Assembly: GCA_947478685.1 (NCBI GenBank)
Contig: CANJWO010000017.1
Location: forward strand, 1 to 35,870
Reading direction: 5' to 3'
DNA from: Chlamydiota bacterium
GTDB taxonomy: Bacteria > Chlamydiota > Chlamydiia > Chlamydiales > 2-12-FULL-49-11
Length of the DNA: 35,870 nucleotides
The notes under the pieces were generated by a model. The model made no database searches. It was not told the origin of the DNA and saw only the letters and a program-made list of their open reading frames with translations. The position numbers and the translations under genes were made by a program. Below, in pieces: positions 25,170 through 34,340 of this stretch. Within the stretch, counting starts at the first letter, position 1. Each line of letters begins with the position of its first letter.

Positions 25170-26192
25170 TCATTTATATATAAGATACTCGCTATCTCCT
25201 ATAAGATCGTGTGTCGTAATCTTCATGTTTTGATTAAAATCTATGTAAGCGCCATCTTTGTCTTCCAGAATTTGTGTTAAAAACTGAGTCGCTAGCATTA
25301 CCGTTTTAAATCCATAATTTACCCCCATTCCCTGTACAAATGAAGCCACAGCCGCTGCATCTCCCACCAAAATTATTGATTTACATCTGTTTGAAACTAA
25401 CTGAGCTTCTTGCAAAACAACATCAATTTCTTCACTAATCACCGTTTGGCCATTTGCAATCAACTCCGCTTCTTCGTTCCAACCAAAAGCCCTAGCCACC
25501 TCCTCGATTAGCTTGGGATCTCTTATATCTAACTCTTTATTCGGACTATTTATAGATTTTTGCAAAACAATATAACTGCCAACTGGCGTTACCATTTTTT
25601 TAACATACAAGCCCTTATATAGCTCAGCTGTAGGAATTTCAACTATTTCTGAACCAATCGGATATTCTAAAAATGAAGAACTTACAATTGCCTTCTCATA
25701 GGTGATACAAGGTGTTGATACTTCATCTCTTACTCTGCTATGCAATCCATCTGCTCCAACTAATACATCATACGGAACAAGAGCTATCCCCTCTTGAGTA
25801 ACTATTTCAGCAAAAGATTCATGCGCACAAGTAAACTCTCCATGTATTTGAGTAATATTTAATCGAGTCACAGTTTCTGCAAGAGCTTTTTCTAACATAT
25901 TGATTTCCAGAATGCCGACCCTCTCTTTATCTGACAGCGCTCCTACCACCATATCAGGCAGAACTACCTCCCACTTATTTAATAATTCAAGTGCGGGTTC
26001 AAATAAGAAAAGCCCCTGCTTGCGGGTATAGCACACTCTCCTTTCTACTAAAGTAACTGCAAACCCCTCTTTTGACGCCTCAATTGCCATTGCAAGACCC
26101 GCAGGACCAGCGCCGATGATCACCACAGAGAGCGGCTTTTCCCCTCCATAGAGAGATGAAATAATTGCAATTATAAGAAAGACCATTCTCAT
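25170..26192 (-). CDS. FAD-dependent monooxygenase-like protein with N-terminal export signal
   Basis: The 340-residue protein has an FAD-binding Rossmann fold. GAGPAGLAMAI (28-38) is the dinucleotide motif, VGADGLHSRVRDE matches the hydroxylase GADGxxSxxR motif, and VGDAAAVASFVQGMGVN is the second FAD motif. It is shorter than aromatic hydroxylases (about 390-400), so the C-terminal end may be reduced. The residues before the fold, MRMVFLIIAIISSLYGG, are a strong hydrophobic signal or anchor, with no twin-arginine motif. AAGGTGAT lies just upstream of the ATG. It is 8 bp downstream of the methyltransferase-fold gene, which also has an export signal. Confidence 0.83.
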   Translation of the reverse strand: MRMVFLIIAIISSLYGGEKPLSVVIIGAGPAGLAMAIEASKEGFAVTLVERRVCYTRKQGLFLFEPALELLNKWEVVLPDMVVGALSDKERVGILEINMLEKALAETVTRLNITQIHGEFTCAHESFAEIVTQEGIALVPYDVLVGADGLHSRVRDEVSTPCITYEKAIVSSSFLEYPIGSEIVEIPTAELYKGLYVKKMVTPVGSYIVLQKSINSPNKELDIRDPKLIEEVARAFGWNEEAELIANGQTVISEEIDVVLQEAQLVSNRCKSIILVGDAAAVASFVQGMGVNYGFKTVMLATQFLTQILEDKDGAYIDFNQNMKITTHDLIGDSEYLIYK

Positions 26193-26200
26193 AGATCACC

Positions 26201-26830
26201 TTACCGAGCCACTAAAATTACTTGATAGCCATGCATTACGATTCTCCATCCATGACTTATAAGATACTCAATCACAAGCTTGCCCTTACCGCCATGTGGC
26301 AGGCCACAATCATCAATCATAACAACAGTGCTTGAAGAAAAATGGGGCAACGCTGCCATCAACTCAGCCAGATGATACTTTTGAGACTCTTCCGGATTGC
26401 TGATATCAAAATCCCCACTATCCAAATAGAGAAAATCAATCACCAAGGGAAAGTCTTTCAAAAAAATCACCGCATCCTCGCACAGATAATTGATATTACC
26501 CGAATATACTCCTGCCCCACGCTTTGCAAGCCTCAGATGAGCCTTGCAATTATCAACAGAATAGAGCCGAGCCCCATTTTGACTCGCCCAATCCCCAAAC
26601 AAGATCGTCGACCCCCCCTCCTCCTCAAACTTTAAATCACCACACCTAGCAGTACCCGTCTCAACAAGTACCCTTGCCCCCCGATCACTAAGCAACTGTA
26701 GCGCCTCATAAAACCCCGCATACCTCTTATTCCCAGCACTAATTCTCCCCTTCAAAATCTCAGTCGGAGAAGCAAAGCAAAACAGCCCCACACAACTAAG
26801 ACAAAAAACCAACCTCACCACATTTCTCAT
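26201..26830 (-). CDS. methyltransferase-fold protein with signal peptide
   Basis: The 209-residue product is a class I SAM-methyltransferase-like fold: VETGTARCGD (motif I), YSVDNC (acid at strand 2), FLYLDSGDFD and VVMIDDCG. It resembles Methyltransf_24-type O-methyltransferases. The start at 26830 is chosen because GGAGGTG stands 5 bp before it; the frame runs 17 codons further up without such a site. From this start the protein begins with a clear Sec signal, MRNVVRLVFCLSCVGLFCFAS. A periplasmic methyltransferase has no obvious SAM supply, so the real reaction is uncertain. The FAD protein follows after 8 bp, which makes a two-gene operon. Confidence 0.72.
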   Translation of the reverse strand: MRNVVRLVFCLSCVGLFCFASPTEILKGRISAGNKRYAGFYEALQLLSDRGARVLVETGTARCGDLKFEEEGGSTILFGDWASQNGARLYSVDNCKAHLRLAKRGAGVYSGNINYLCEDAVIFLKDFPLVIDFLYLDSGDFDISNPEESQKYHLAELMAALPHFSSSTVVMIDDCGLPHGGKGKLVIEYLISHGWRIVMHGYQVILVAR

Positions 26831-27245
26831 ACAACACCTCCAGTTTCCTGTCCCATATACCACGCCTCCAAAATTCCCCACAACCTCTCATATAATTAAA
26901 TATTACTGATTGATCACTAACACGACCGGCAAGTACTCATAAAGTTGATGTAGTTTGAAAAAACAACAATATATAAAGACCATTGTTTGTAATTACTCGA
27001 GCCTTTCCGCCCGATAAATCATTGAAAAAAAGTGTCTTGAGAGAACCTTAGTCGCTTTTTTTTAAGAACTTATCAGACGAAACTACTCAATCAATTAGAA
27101 TTAGTATTTTTTTCCTATTGTCTATTGTTAATTTATCTAATTTTATGAGCACTCTCTATGACCTTAATGATTAGTAATTAACATGTTAGTGGAAAATAGA
27201 CTGCTAAGATACAATATAATTAACAACAAAAAAAGGACTCTAATT
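26831..27245. other. intergenic region, about 415 bp, no gene seen
   Basis: The divergent promoters of the operon at 26830 and of the gene at 27246 should lie here. TATAAT at 27215-27220 is a possible -10 for the latter, without a good -35. A hairpin of the form AAAAAAAGTG...CGCTTTTTTT (27025-27063) could be a terminator-like structure. I see no tRNA or small ORF with a start site. Confidence 0.55.
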
Positions 27246-28362
27246 ATGAGCGCACCAATTACAAATATAGCTTTATTTTTTTATTAATGCAAGTTCTACA
27301 GGAAGCACGTTTTTAAATGTACAAACCCCCGATGATTGTAGTCTGACTGGTACAGGTGTAACCCCATCTGAAAAAAGTAATTATCAAATTCTTTTTTCCG
27401 AAACCAACTTAATTGAAACAACTTTTTATTTCCCAACTAACTCTTCACCTACTCTAAACTTATATTTAGATCTGTTTCATAAATTCGAAATAACTTTTAA
27501 TAATGGAATACCAACTGTAACAAGTGCCAGCAGTGATGATTCAATTTCATGTATTGTAGACGCATCAGTTAACCCTTTTGTTATAAAAATAGCGCCATCG
27601 CAAATACAAATTGACAATCTAACCAATTCTTCAATTTCTCTAACACCTTCACCTTCTATTGAATTATACAATCCCTATCAGTGGTACACAGTTTTTACGA
27701 CCCCATTTATCAACTCCATTTTGAACAAACAGTGCGGAACATATATTTACAACTCTAACTCTAATCTTGCAGGTAACTTTTCAATCAATGCAAATTCTAA
27801 TTGTCCCTTAATAATTAATGATCTTTTCTCTTTAACAAATGGAACGGGACAATTCGAATTAACGGTAGACTCACCTTTTGGAAATGCTTCTTTCACAGTC
27901 AATCCAATGACTGCTTCTATATCTCCTGAAACTAGCCTGGTCTCTATTAACACTTTAAATACTTACGATCCTTCAATAATTTATGAAATTACAATTAATA
28001 ATGGAACCTATATTGAATTTGTTAATAATATGGATGCAACTATGTTTGTAACATTATATCCATCCGGAGAAAATCCATTTACTTTTTATTCATTCACGCC
28101 CAATGGAAATGGTTCTGTAACAGACAATAAATTAACCATTGATCCAAGCTCAAGTTGCCAAGTCTCGTCTTATATAAACTTTACTGGAAAAATGCTATTT
28201 ATTGAAATTCCCCATTATACAAGTACTGCAACTCTTTCACCCAGCAACCCCACGATTACCAATTCTGATCTTATAGCTATGTATATATCATTTGATTCAT
28301 CTAAAAATATATACACGATCACCGCCTGCACACCAACTACTAAAGAGTGCTACAATAACTAA
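27246..28362 (+). pseudogene. beta-rich surface or secreted-type protein, frame broken at a T7 tract
   Basis: The ATG at 27246 has a good ribosome-binding site (AAAGGAC). Its frame stops after 13 codons. Deleting one T from the seven at 27276-27282 joins it to a 370-residue frame (MSAPITNIALFF-INASSTGSTFLNV...) that continues unbroken to 28362. The 3' two-thirds is also seen alone as a TTG-started ORF from 27721, but that start has no support. The product is rich in Thr, Asn, Ser and aromatic residues in a repeated beta-strand pattern, has few Lys, and resembles the inserted domains of the GH8 protein (YIEFVNNMDATMFV, NKLTIDP). No Sec signal is present. It could be a decayed gene, a sequencing error, or a slippage-controlled gene. 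Confidence 0.6.
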
Positions 28363-28366
28363 TAGC

Positions 28367-28476
28367 GAGGGTCAGCCGTCGGTTTCTCGGATTCGAGTTT
28401 GAGGGTCAGACGTTTGAGGGTCAGACGTGGAATCATGCGATTTATTAATATCGAGGGTCAGATATCTGACCCTCGA
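28367..28476. repeat. GAGGGTCAGACGT repeats with a perfect 26-bp palindrome
   Basis: GAGGGTCAG(C/A)CGT occurs at 28367, 28401 and 28416. At 28451-28476 a perfect palindrome is built of TCGAGGGTCAGAT and its reverse complement. The same motif recurs at 35588-35614, partly at 34683-34720, and inverted at 1044-1052. It is related to, but distinct from, the GGGGTCAGGC family on the left side. It lies between the broken gene and the RHS gene, and may also act as a terminator hairpin. Confidence 0.75.
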
Positions 28477-28565
28477 CACATTTGTGCTTTTTTAAAATGC
28501 ACTCACATCTGTTCAAAATAATTCCCATTTACTATCTAAAATTTCAATGATATAGTTTGCGCTTC

Positions 28566-28580
28566 TTAACAATTTGTTAA
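28566..28580 (+). promoter_or_regulatory. TTAACAA-T-TTGTTAA palindrome before the RHS gene
   Basis: A perfect 15-bp palindrome ends 7 bp before the RHS start codon, where a ribosome-binding site would be expected. None is seen. It could be an operator, or just AT-rich chance. Confidence 0.3.
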
Positions 28581-28587
28581 TATATAA

Positions 28588-31500
28588 ATGAAAAAAATTC
28601 TGTTTAGCATATTGACACTTCCAGCCTTTCTGCTAGGCGAGTGGGATGAGTTGTTTAGAGGTGATGGGGATCCTTGTTTAGCGCATCATGTCAATGTGAT
28701 GTCGGGGAATTTGCAGCTGTTTTCTGAGGATGCGGTGGTCGATGGGGCTGTGCCGATTCATTTAGTGAGGAGCTATTCGAGTGCGGGGGCAAGTGAGAGG
28801 AGAAAGAGGGGCGATCTCAATCTTAAAAAGCTTAATCTAGTTTGGCAGATGGAGGGTGGCTGGAGTTTTCTCCCCCATTTGCAAATAATTATTGATCCAA
28901 GGCTTAGTGGGTATAGTGATCTTAAAGTCTATCTAAGGGAGCCAAGTGGCGAGATGATTACTTACAAAGTGAGTAGTAGCCAAGGGCTATATGAGCACAC
29001 ATTGATACCTGAAAAAAAGCTTGGCCATGGATTTGGAGTGATTAGTGGTCGTCTCAATCCAAACAACAATGTTTTATATGTGAATTATAAGGATGGGAGA
29101 GCTGCTGTAGAGTGTGCTGATGGTGGGAGACGCGTTTATAAAGGGAGCGAGAGAAACTTTATAGATAGTTTAGCTGATCATGGGGTCACCCAACTTCAAA
29201 GAGATCTAAGACACTATCTTTTGCAAGAGGAGATATCTCCTTCAGGTCAAGTTACAAGATATGAATATGGCGATCGTAACATTAAAATTTCTAAATTAAA
29301 TCCGAGCAGAACTAAGACCTACGCCTCTGTCTTGATCGAAGAACTCCATCATAAACCCCCTTTCTCTATTAAGATAACGACCAGTGACCTGAGAGAAATT
29401 AGATATGAGGGATGGTCCTTTAAAAATCAGGAGTACCTAAACTTTGTTGCAAATGGGACGACAGTACTAGATGACATCTTCTATACAAAAACTAGAAAAG
29501 GGCGGGGCGCTTCAATAAGACAGATTAACTCTTGGGGCGATGAAAAAATCCATATCGAATATCACAAGCCAGCAAGTGACGAAGAAGGTGAAAAATGGGA
29601 AAAAAAACCGTATAAAAAACCACATAAAATCGACAAGGTAAAGGCTCTAACTCAATTGGGGCAGACCATCGCTACTTTTAGGTACACCTCCGATACAACT
29701 GATGTAAGAGACTGCAATAATGTTTTAACAAGGTATCATTATAAAAAAGATGAACTCTTGTTAATCGAGTATTTTGATCAAAATCAAGAGCTCTACTCCT
29801 CTCAGAAATTTATCTGGGTCGATAAAAATTTAATTGCAAAGCTGATGTGTGATAAGGAGGGCAATGCTATTTTCTCTAAAACCTTTCAATATAATACTTA
29901 CGGCGATATCATAAAGGAATCGCTCTATGGGAATTTTTCAGGAGAACGGGAATCTTCATTTAGCTTTAATGAGATAGGATCTCTAGTCGGTTCTGAGCTC
30001 TACTCCAAAAAATATGAGTACGATCCTAAGACTCATCTCTTGATTTATGACAAAGAGAATAATGGACTTGCTCATAGGTATACATATTTAGAAGGAACTG
30101 ACAACCTCCTTACAAAATTGACTTATGATAAAAACGATCTATTAATTACTCAAGAATTCAGCTATGATGCCGACAACCTCCTAATTAGTGAGGTGACAGA
30201 TGATGGAACTACCCATTTTGAAAAGCGGTATGAGCGCGACCCAATAACTGCCAGAATTATCGCTTTAGAAGATGGCCTTTCCCGGATTGAATATAGTTAT
30301 TCCCCTCATAATCAAATTGCTTGTGAGTCTATTTTTGACGCAACAAAAGAGTTAGTTTATTCCATTACATATCAATACGATAGACTTGGCCACCTCCTCT
30401 CTAAATCGACGCCCTCAGGAAATAAAAACAACTACACCTACGCTTATTGTGGAGATCTTCTCTCTAGTAAAGAGGTTGGCTCTCCTGAAACCAAATTTAC
30501 ATACGATGCATTTCATAGGCCTATTTCATCGACAGTGAATAATAAAACAAGCTATACGACCTATAATGCAAAAGGGTTGATCACTTCTAAAACTGATCAT
30601 ATTGGAAACAGGACAGAATACCAATACGACCCTTTTGATAGATGCTCTTTAACCATATTTCCAGAAGTTATTGATGAGATTGGCATTAGATACCATCCAA
30701 CTATGGAGTGCGCATACGATTTGCTAGGCAATACCATATTGTGCAAAAACTCTAAGGGCGAAGTCAAAAAAACCGATTACAACGTCCTCTCTAAGCCCAT
30801 ACTAGAGATATTTCCAGATGGTTCCAAAGTAAGATATTTTTATCAGGTTGGTGGTGGCCCGAAAAAGACAGTCACTCAAGATGGCTCCGAAACACTCTAT
30901 ACTCACGATATCTTTGGGCGGATGACCTCAAAAGTAAGTCCCTTATTCAAAGAAAAATGGAGCTACTCCCCCTCCAGTCTTCTATCTTATACTGACCAAA
31001 CAGGCCTTATGACCACATTTGACTATGATATTTTCGGAAGAAAAATTACCGAAGAGACTTCTGGACGAAAAACAGAATACACATACGACAGATTAAACTT
31101 CTTAGAGTCAACAACTACAGACAATCTCACAACAAATGCAATTCACGATATTGAGGGGCGGATCATAAGTGATGATGAATATGGGGAAAACCTAACTTTT
31201 TATACCTATGACGATGAAAATCGCAAAACAAAAATAGTAAAAACAACATCTAGAGATCTTGCCACAGATACCCTTGAATATGATGATGAAGGGAACATCA
31301 TCTCTCATACCGATCCAACGGGCGCTACGACACAATTTCTCTATGAAGATCAAACGAAAACAATCCTAGATCCTCTTGGAAATCAGACGATCGAAATTTA
31401 TGACGCATTAACTAGACTTGTCCACATTGAGAAGAAGAGCCCAAGCGGAATGACCGTCTCAGTTGAGGAAAATTTCTATGACAGGTCGGGCAACCTCAGT

Positions 31501-33828
31501 AGAAAAGTCTCGCATATCTATGAAAACGGTCAATTTATCAGACAACCTGAAATTAAGTGGGAATACGATTTCAGAGGCCTTGTCCTTAAAGAGGTCCAAT
31601 TAGACAGAGTGACCACAAATGTTTATGATCTTTTAGGAAGGTTAATTAAAAGAACGCTTCCAAGCGGAGTTGCTCTGACTCACACGTATGACAGAGAGGG
31701 TCGTCTCTCAAGTTTAGAGAGCTCCGATGGAACCATTCACTACCTCTACGAATATGCTCTAGATTCAAACCCTATCAAAATTGAAGACGATATCCATCTC
31801 ACCTTTCTCAAAAGAGAGTACAATCAGTTCGGTGAACTAATTCATGAGATAAATGATCAAAAGCTCTCTTACAGTTGGGAATACGACCTTCTCGGCCGGA
31901 AAACTGCGCTGACCCTTCCAGACGGGTCGAAAATTGCATATAGTTATGAAGGGAGCCACATGAAGAAAATAGAGAGGATTTCACCTAGTGGGACTTCTCT
32001 CTATCACCACACTTACGATAACTTTGATCAAAACGGCCATGTTCAGCAAGAATCGCTCATTAAAAACATAGGAATAGTCGTAACAAAGCGCGACCTTTTA
32101 GAGAGACCCTACTTAGTAAAATCGCCCCTTCATAAAGAGGCCATCACTTATGGCTCCTCCGGTCTTGTGACGGCTACAGACAACTCACTTTTTATTCCAA
32201 AAAATTATGAGTACGATTCATTGAATCAGCTTATCAAAGAGAAAAACAAGGAATACCCGTTTAATTCAATTGGAAATATCTCTAATTTAGAAGTTAATGA
32301 ATATAGCGAACTCACTTCTAAATTCATCTATGATCCAAACGGCAATCCGACAAAACGGATCCATGATTCTGTGGAATATACCTATGATGCTCTTGGAAGA
32401 TTGACTCAAGCAGGCAATGTCAAATTCACTTATGACGCTTACTCACGCCTCTCCTCAAAAAAAGTAGGTAATAAGAAAAAACTCTATCTCTATGATCAAG
32501 AGCTGGAAATTGGATCGGTAAATAGCAATGGGACCCTCATCGATCTAAAAGTTCTCGGCCTCGGTATCGATCAAGATATTGGAGCTGCCATAGCGATCGA
32601 ACTAGAAGGTGAAGTCTATGCCCCTCTCCACGATTTTCATGGCAACATCATCGCCCTTATCGAAGAGCATGGCGACATCACTGAAGTTTATGAGTACGAC
32701 GCCTTCGGACGAGAAGTGGCTGACCCTGATGCAGGCTTGGACATAAACCCTTGGCGCTTTTGCTCAAAAAGAAAAGAAGAAGGTCTCATCTATTTTGGAA
32801 GGCGCTTCTACGACCCCGAATTTGGGAGATGGCTAACACCCGATCCCCTCGGTTTTTTTGAAAGTGTAAATAGCTATCTCTACACACTAAACTCTCCCTT
32901 GAACAGGCTCGATCTTTTTGGTCTCTACTCAGGACCTGATAGAGGATTCTACCCAAAAAACCAGTTCCAAGGATTAATGGGAGATGTCCCCCGCTATGAT
33001 CGCCCACTTGAAATCACAATGTGCTCTGCAATTCTAGCTAAAACCCCATTTGCAGCCCCCGTCGACTGCATAGTTATAAGTAATTTTATGCATAAACTGA
33101 ACTATACGCCAATGGAAAAGTTACTCCTTCATAAAGTCAATTTTCTCAATCATATGGATCAAATCGTCTCAAAAGATCCTGGTGTCATAGGCATCATCAC
33201 TGGTCAAAACGGAATCAACACCTCCTTGGAAGAATTTATAAGCAACTCTAAAAATCTGATGAGCAACATTCATGAAGGGACTACCTACATAGGGACCCAC
33301 AACAAATCAGAAGGACTATCAAAAGACCTATCGAGAACAACAAATGCCGAACTCAAAAACAGAACCCTCACACCCAATGCAACCCAAACAGGCAGGTTTA
33401 TCGGCATCATCGCCGACTCCCTCGGCAATATCAGGTCGCAATCCTACTGGCTCCACGTTCCCCACAGCGAAGCTGGCGTCCTCTTCAACCTCGGATACAC
33501 AACACTCTCCGATTCCCAAAAAACCACCCTCAAAAACCAACTCATCGTCTTCGCCGTCGCCCCCGCTGAACCGATCTCATGGCAACACTCCTTCGAATCG
33601 GACAACATCTACTCCGACAAAGACTGCCTAACAGGCCCCCTCGGAAAAAAGTACAAAAATAACCCCGATTACAATATAAGTTATATCAAATGCGAATCGC
33701 CCCGAAAAGAATTCAGCGCCTACATCGCCGACCACGCCTTCACCGGCACAACTTATCGAAATGCTACAACAAGAAAAACTAAAGATTTAAGAAGAGATTA
33801 TGGATTTCATGATTCTAGAAAACGTTAA
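28588..33828 (+). CDS. Sec-exported RHS/YD-repeat protein with hydrolase-like C-terminal tip
   Basis: A 1746-residue protein starting with a signal peptide (MKKILFSILTLPAFLLGEW). Residues 30-250 match the RHS N-terminal region (VNVMSGNLQLFSEDAVV, IHLVRSYSSA). From about 250 to 1400 there are many YD repeats (YDxxGR, TYDxxG), which in known RHS/Tc proteins form a hollow beta-shell. The core ends with the conserved GRRFYDPEFGRWLTPDPLGF, NSPLNRLDLFGL signature. After that comes a variable tip (1449-1746), as in polymorphic toxins. The tip contains HSEAG with S1627, then FAVAPAEPI and DHAFTG with H1716, which together suggest an alpha/beta-hydrolase or lipase-like fold. Its second half is richer in G/C than its neighbours. 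It may be a toxin, a surface protein or an effector. Chlamydial DUF687-type proteins may be related, from memory only. Confidence 0.85.
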   Translation: MKKILFSILTLPAFLLGEWDELFRGDGDPCLAHHVNVMSGNLQLFSEDAVVDGAVPIHLVRSYSSAGASERRKRGDLNLKKLNLVWQMEGGWSFLPHLQIIIDPRLSGYSDLKVYLREPSGEMITYKVSSSQGLYEHTLIPEKKLGHGFGVISGRLNPNNNVLYVNYKDGRAAVECADGGRRVYKGSERNFIDSLADHGVTQLQRDLRHYLLQEEISPSGQVTRYEYGDRNIKISKLNPSRTKTYASVLIEELHHKPPFSIKITTSDLREIRYEGWSFKNQEYLNFVANGTTVLDDIFYTKTRKGRGASIRQINSWGDEKIHIEYHKPASDEEGEKWEKKPYKKPHKIDKVKALTQLGQTIATFRYTSDTTDVRDCNNVLTRYHYKKDELLLIEYFDQNQELYSSQKFIWVDKNLIAKLMCDKEGNAIFSKTFQYNTYGDIIKESLYGNFSGERESSFSFNEIGSLVGSELYSKKYEYDPKTHLLIYDKENNGLAHRYTYLEGTDNLLTKLTYDKNDLLITQEFSYDADNLLISEVTDDGTTHFEKRYERDPITARIIALEDGLSRIEYSYSPHNQIACESIFDATKELVYSITYQYDRLGHLLSKSTPSGNKNNYTYAYCGDLLSSKEVGSPETKFTYDAFHRPISSTVNNKTSYTTYNAKGLITSKTDHIGNRTEYQYDPFDRCSLTIFPEVIDEIGIRYHPTMECAYDLLGNTILCKNSKGEVKKTDYNVLSKPILEIFPDGSKVRYFYQVGGGPKKTVTQDGSETLYTHDIFGRMTSKVSPLFKEKWSYSPSSLLSYTDQTGLMTTFDYDIFGRKITEETSGRKTEYTYDRLNFLESTTTDNLTTNAIHDIEGRIISDDEYGENLTFYTYDDENRKTKIVKTTSRDLATDTLEYDDEGNIISHTDPTGATTQFLYEDQTKTILDPLGNQTIEIYDALTRLVHIEKKSPSGMTVSVEENFYDRSGNLSRKVSHIYENGQFIRQPEIKWEYDFRGLVLKEVQLDRVTTNVYDLLGRLIKRTLPSGVALTHTYDREGRLSSLESSDGTIHYLYEYALDSNPIKIEDDIHLTFLKREYNQFGELIHEINDQKLSYSWEYDLLGRKTALTLPDGSKIAYSYEGSHMKKIERISPSGTSLYHHTYDNFDQNGHVQQESLIKNIGIVVTKRDLLERPYLVKSPLHKEAITYGSSGLVTATDNSLFIPKNYEYDSLNQLIKEKNKEYPFNSIGNISNLEVNEYSELTSKFIYDPNGNPTKRIHDSVEYTYDALGRLTQAGNVKFTYDAYSRLSSKKVGNKKKLYLYDQELEIGSVNSNGTLIDLKVLGLGIDQDIGAAIAIELEGEVYAPLHDFHGNIIALIEEHGDITEVYEYDAFGREVADPDAGLDINPWRFCSKRKEEGLIYFGRRFYDPEFGRWLTPDPLGFFESVNSYLYTLNSPLNRLDLFGLYSGPDRGFYPKNQFQGLMGDVPRYDRPLEITMCSAILAKTPFAAPVDCIVISNFMHKLNYTPMEKLLLHKVNFLNHMDQIVSKDPGVIGIITGQNGINTSLEEFISNSKNLMSNIHEGTTYIGTHNKSEGLSKDLSRTTNAELKNRTLTPNATQTGRFIGIIADSLGNIRSQSYWLHVPHSEAGVLFNLGYTTLSDSQKTTLKNQLIVFAVAPAEPISWQHSFESDNIYSDKDCLTGPLGKKYKNNPDYNISYIKCESPRKEFSAYIADHAFTGTTYRNATTRKTKDLRRDYGFHDSRKR

Positions 33829-34339
33829 AAAATTTGTTTTTTTATTTATTATAGGCACTCAAATGCACGCATCATCAAAAGATGATACTCCCCCTTATGT
33901 AGAATATGCAAAAGAGATCATGAACCCATTCATTACTGACAGCGAAAAAAAATATGATTTAGACTGCATTGGAACTGGAGGAAGATTTGCTTACAAGGTT
34001 GCAGGAATTAATATTAGCTTTGTAGCCTTCCGAAAAGGGACAATTGAAGAGGCTAGAACTCTCGAAGTCAAAATGATCGAAGCATTACTAGCTAGAATTA
34101 ATGCAGATGAAAAAATTAGACCCTTTCTATCCGAATATCCTTTTAAATCCAAAGATTTACATATTTCCATAGCCTTCCAAAAAAAAGATGGTAATTATTA
34201 CACAGATGGAAGCATTGCATATGTCTCTCATATAAAAAACAGACTTTTCTATGACGCAGAAGACTCAAAAACAGGACAACTCATTGAAATCTTAGAAGAA
34301 CCGTATGAAGAAGCACTAAAAATTGTACAAAGGAAATAA
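33809..34339 (+). CDS. small exported protein downstream of the RHS tip; possible immunity or partner
   Basis: The frame overlaps the end of the RHS gene and begins at ATG 33800 or 33809. From 33809, MILENVKKFVFLFIIGTQMHA looks like a signal peptide. The mature part (about 155 residues) has IGTGGRFAYKVAGINISFVAF and RPFLSEYPFKSKDLHISIAF and is charged and helical at the end (EEPYEEALKIVQ). I do not recognise a family. In polymorphic-toxin loci the gene directly after the RHS tip often encodes immunity; the overlap with the RHS gene and export to the same compartment fit that. They also fit an accessory subunit. Confidence 0.65.
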   Translation: MILENVKKFVFLFIIGTQMHASSKDDTPPYVEYAKEIMNPFITDSEKKYDLDCIGTGGRFAYKVAGINISFVAFRKGTIEEARTLEVKMIEALLARINADEKIRPFLSEYPFKSKDLHISIAFQKKDGNYYTDGSIAYVSHIKNRLFYDAEDSKTGQLIEILEEPYEEALKIVQRK

Positions 34340-34340
34340 T

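Noticed and set aside
27721-28362. 213-codon ORF from a TTG start as an independent gene
   Set aside because: The same frame is open far upstream and joins a well-supported ATG after a single-T change, so it is the 3' part of the longer broken gene.
28367-28476. CRISPR array
   Set aside because: Copies are few, unevenly spaced and partly head-to-head; a REP-like explanation fits better.
33328-33631. ORFs on either strand across the RHS tip
   Set aside because: They arise from the C-rich codon bias of the RHS frame and give low-complexity Ser/Pro peptides.
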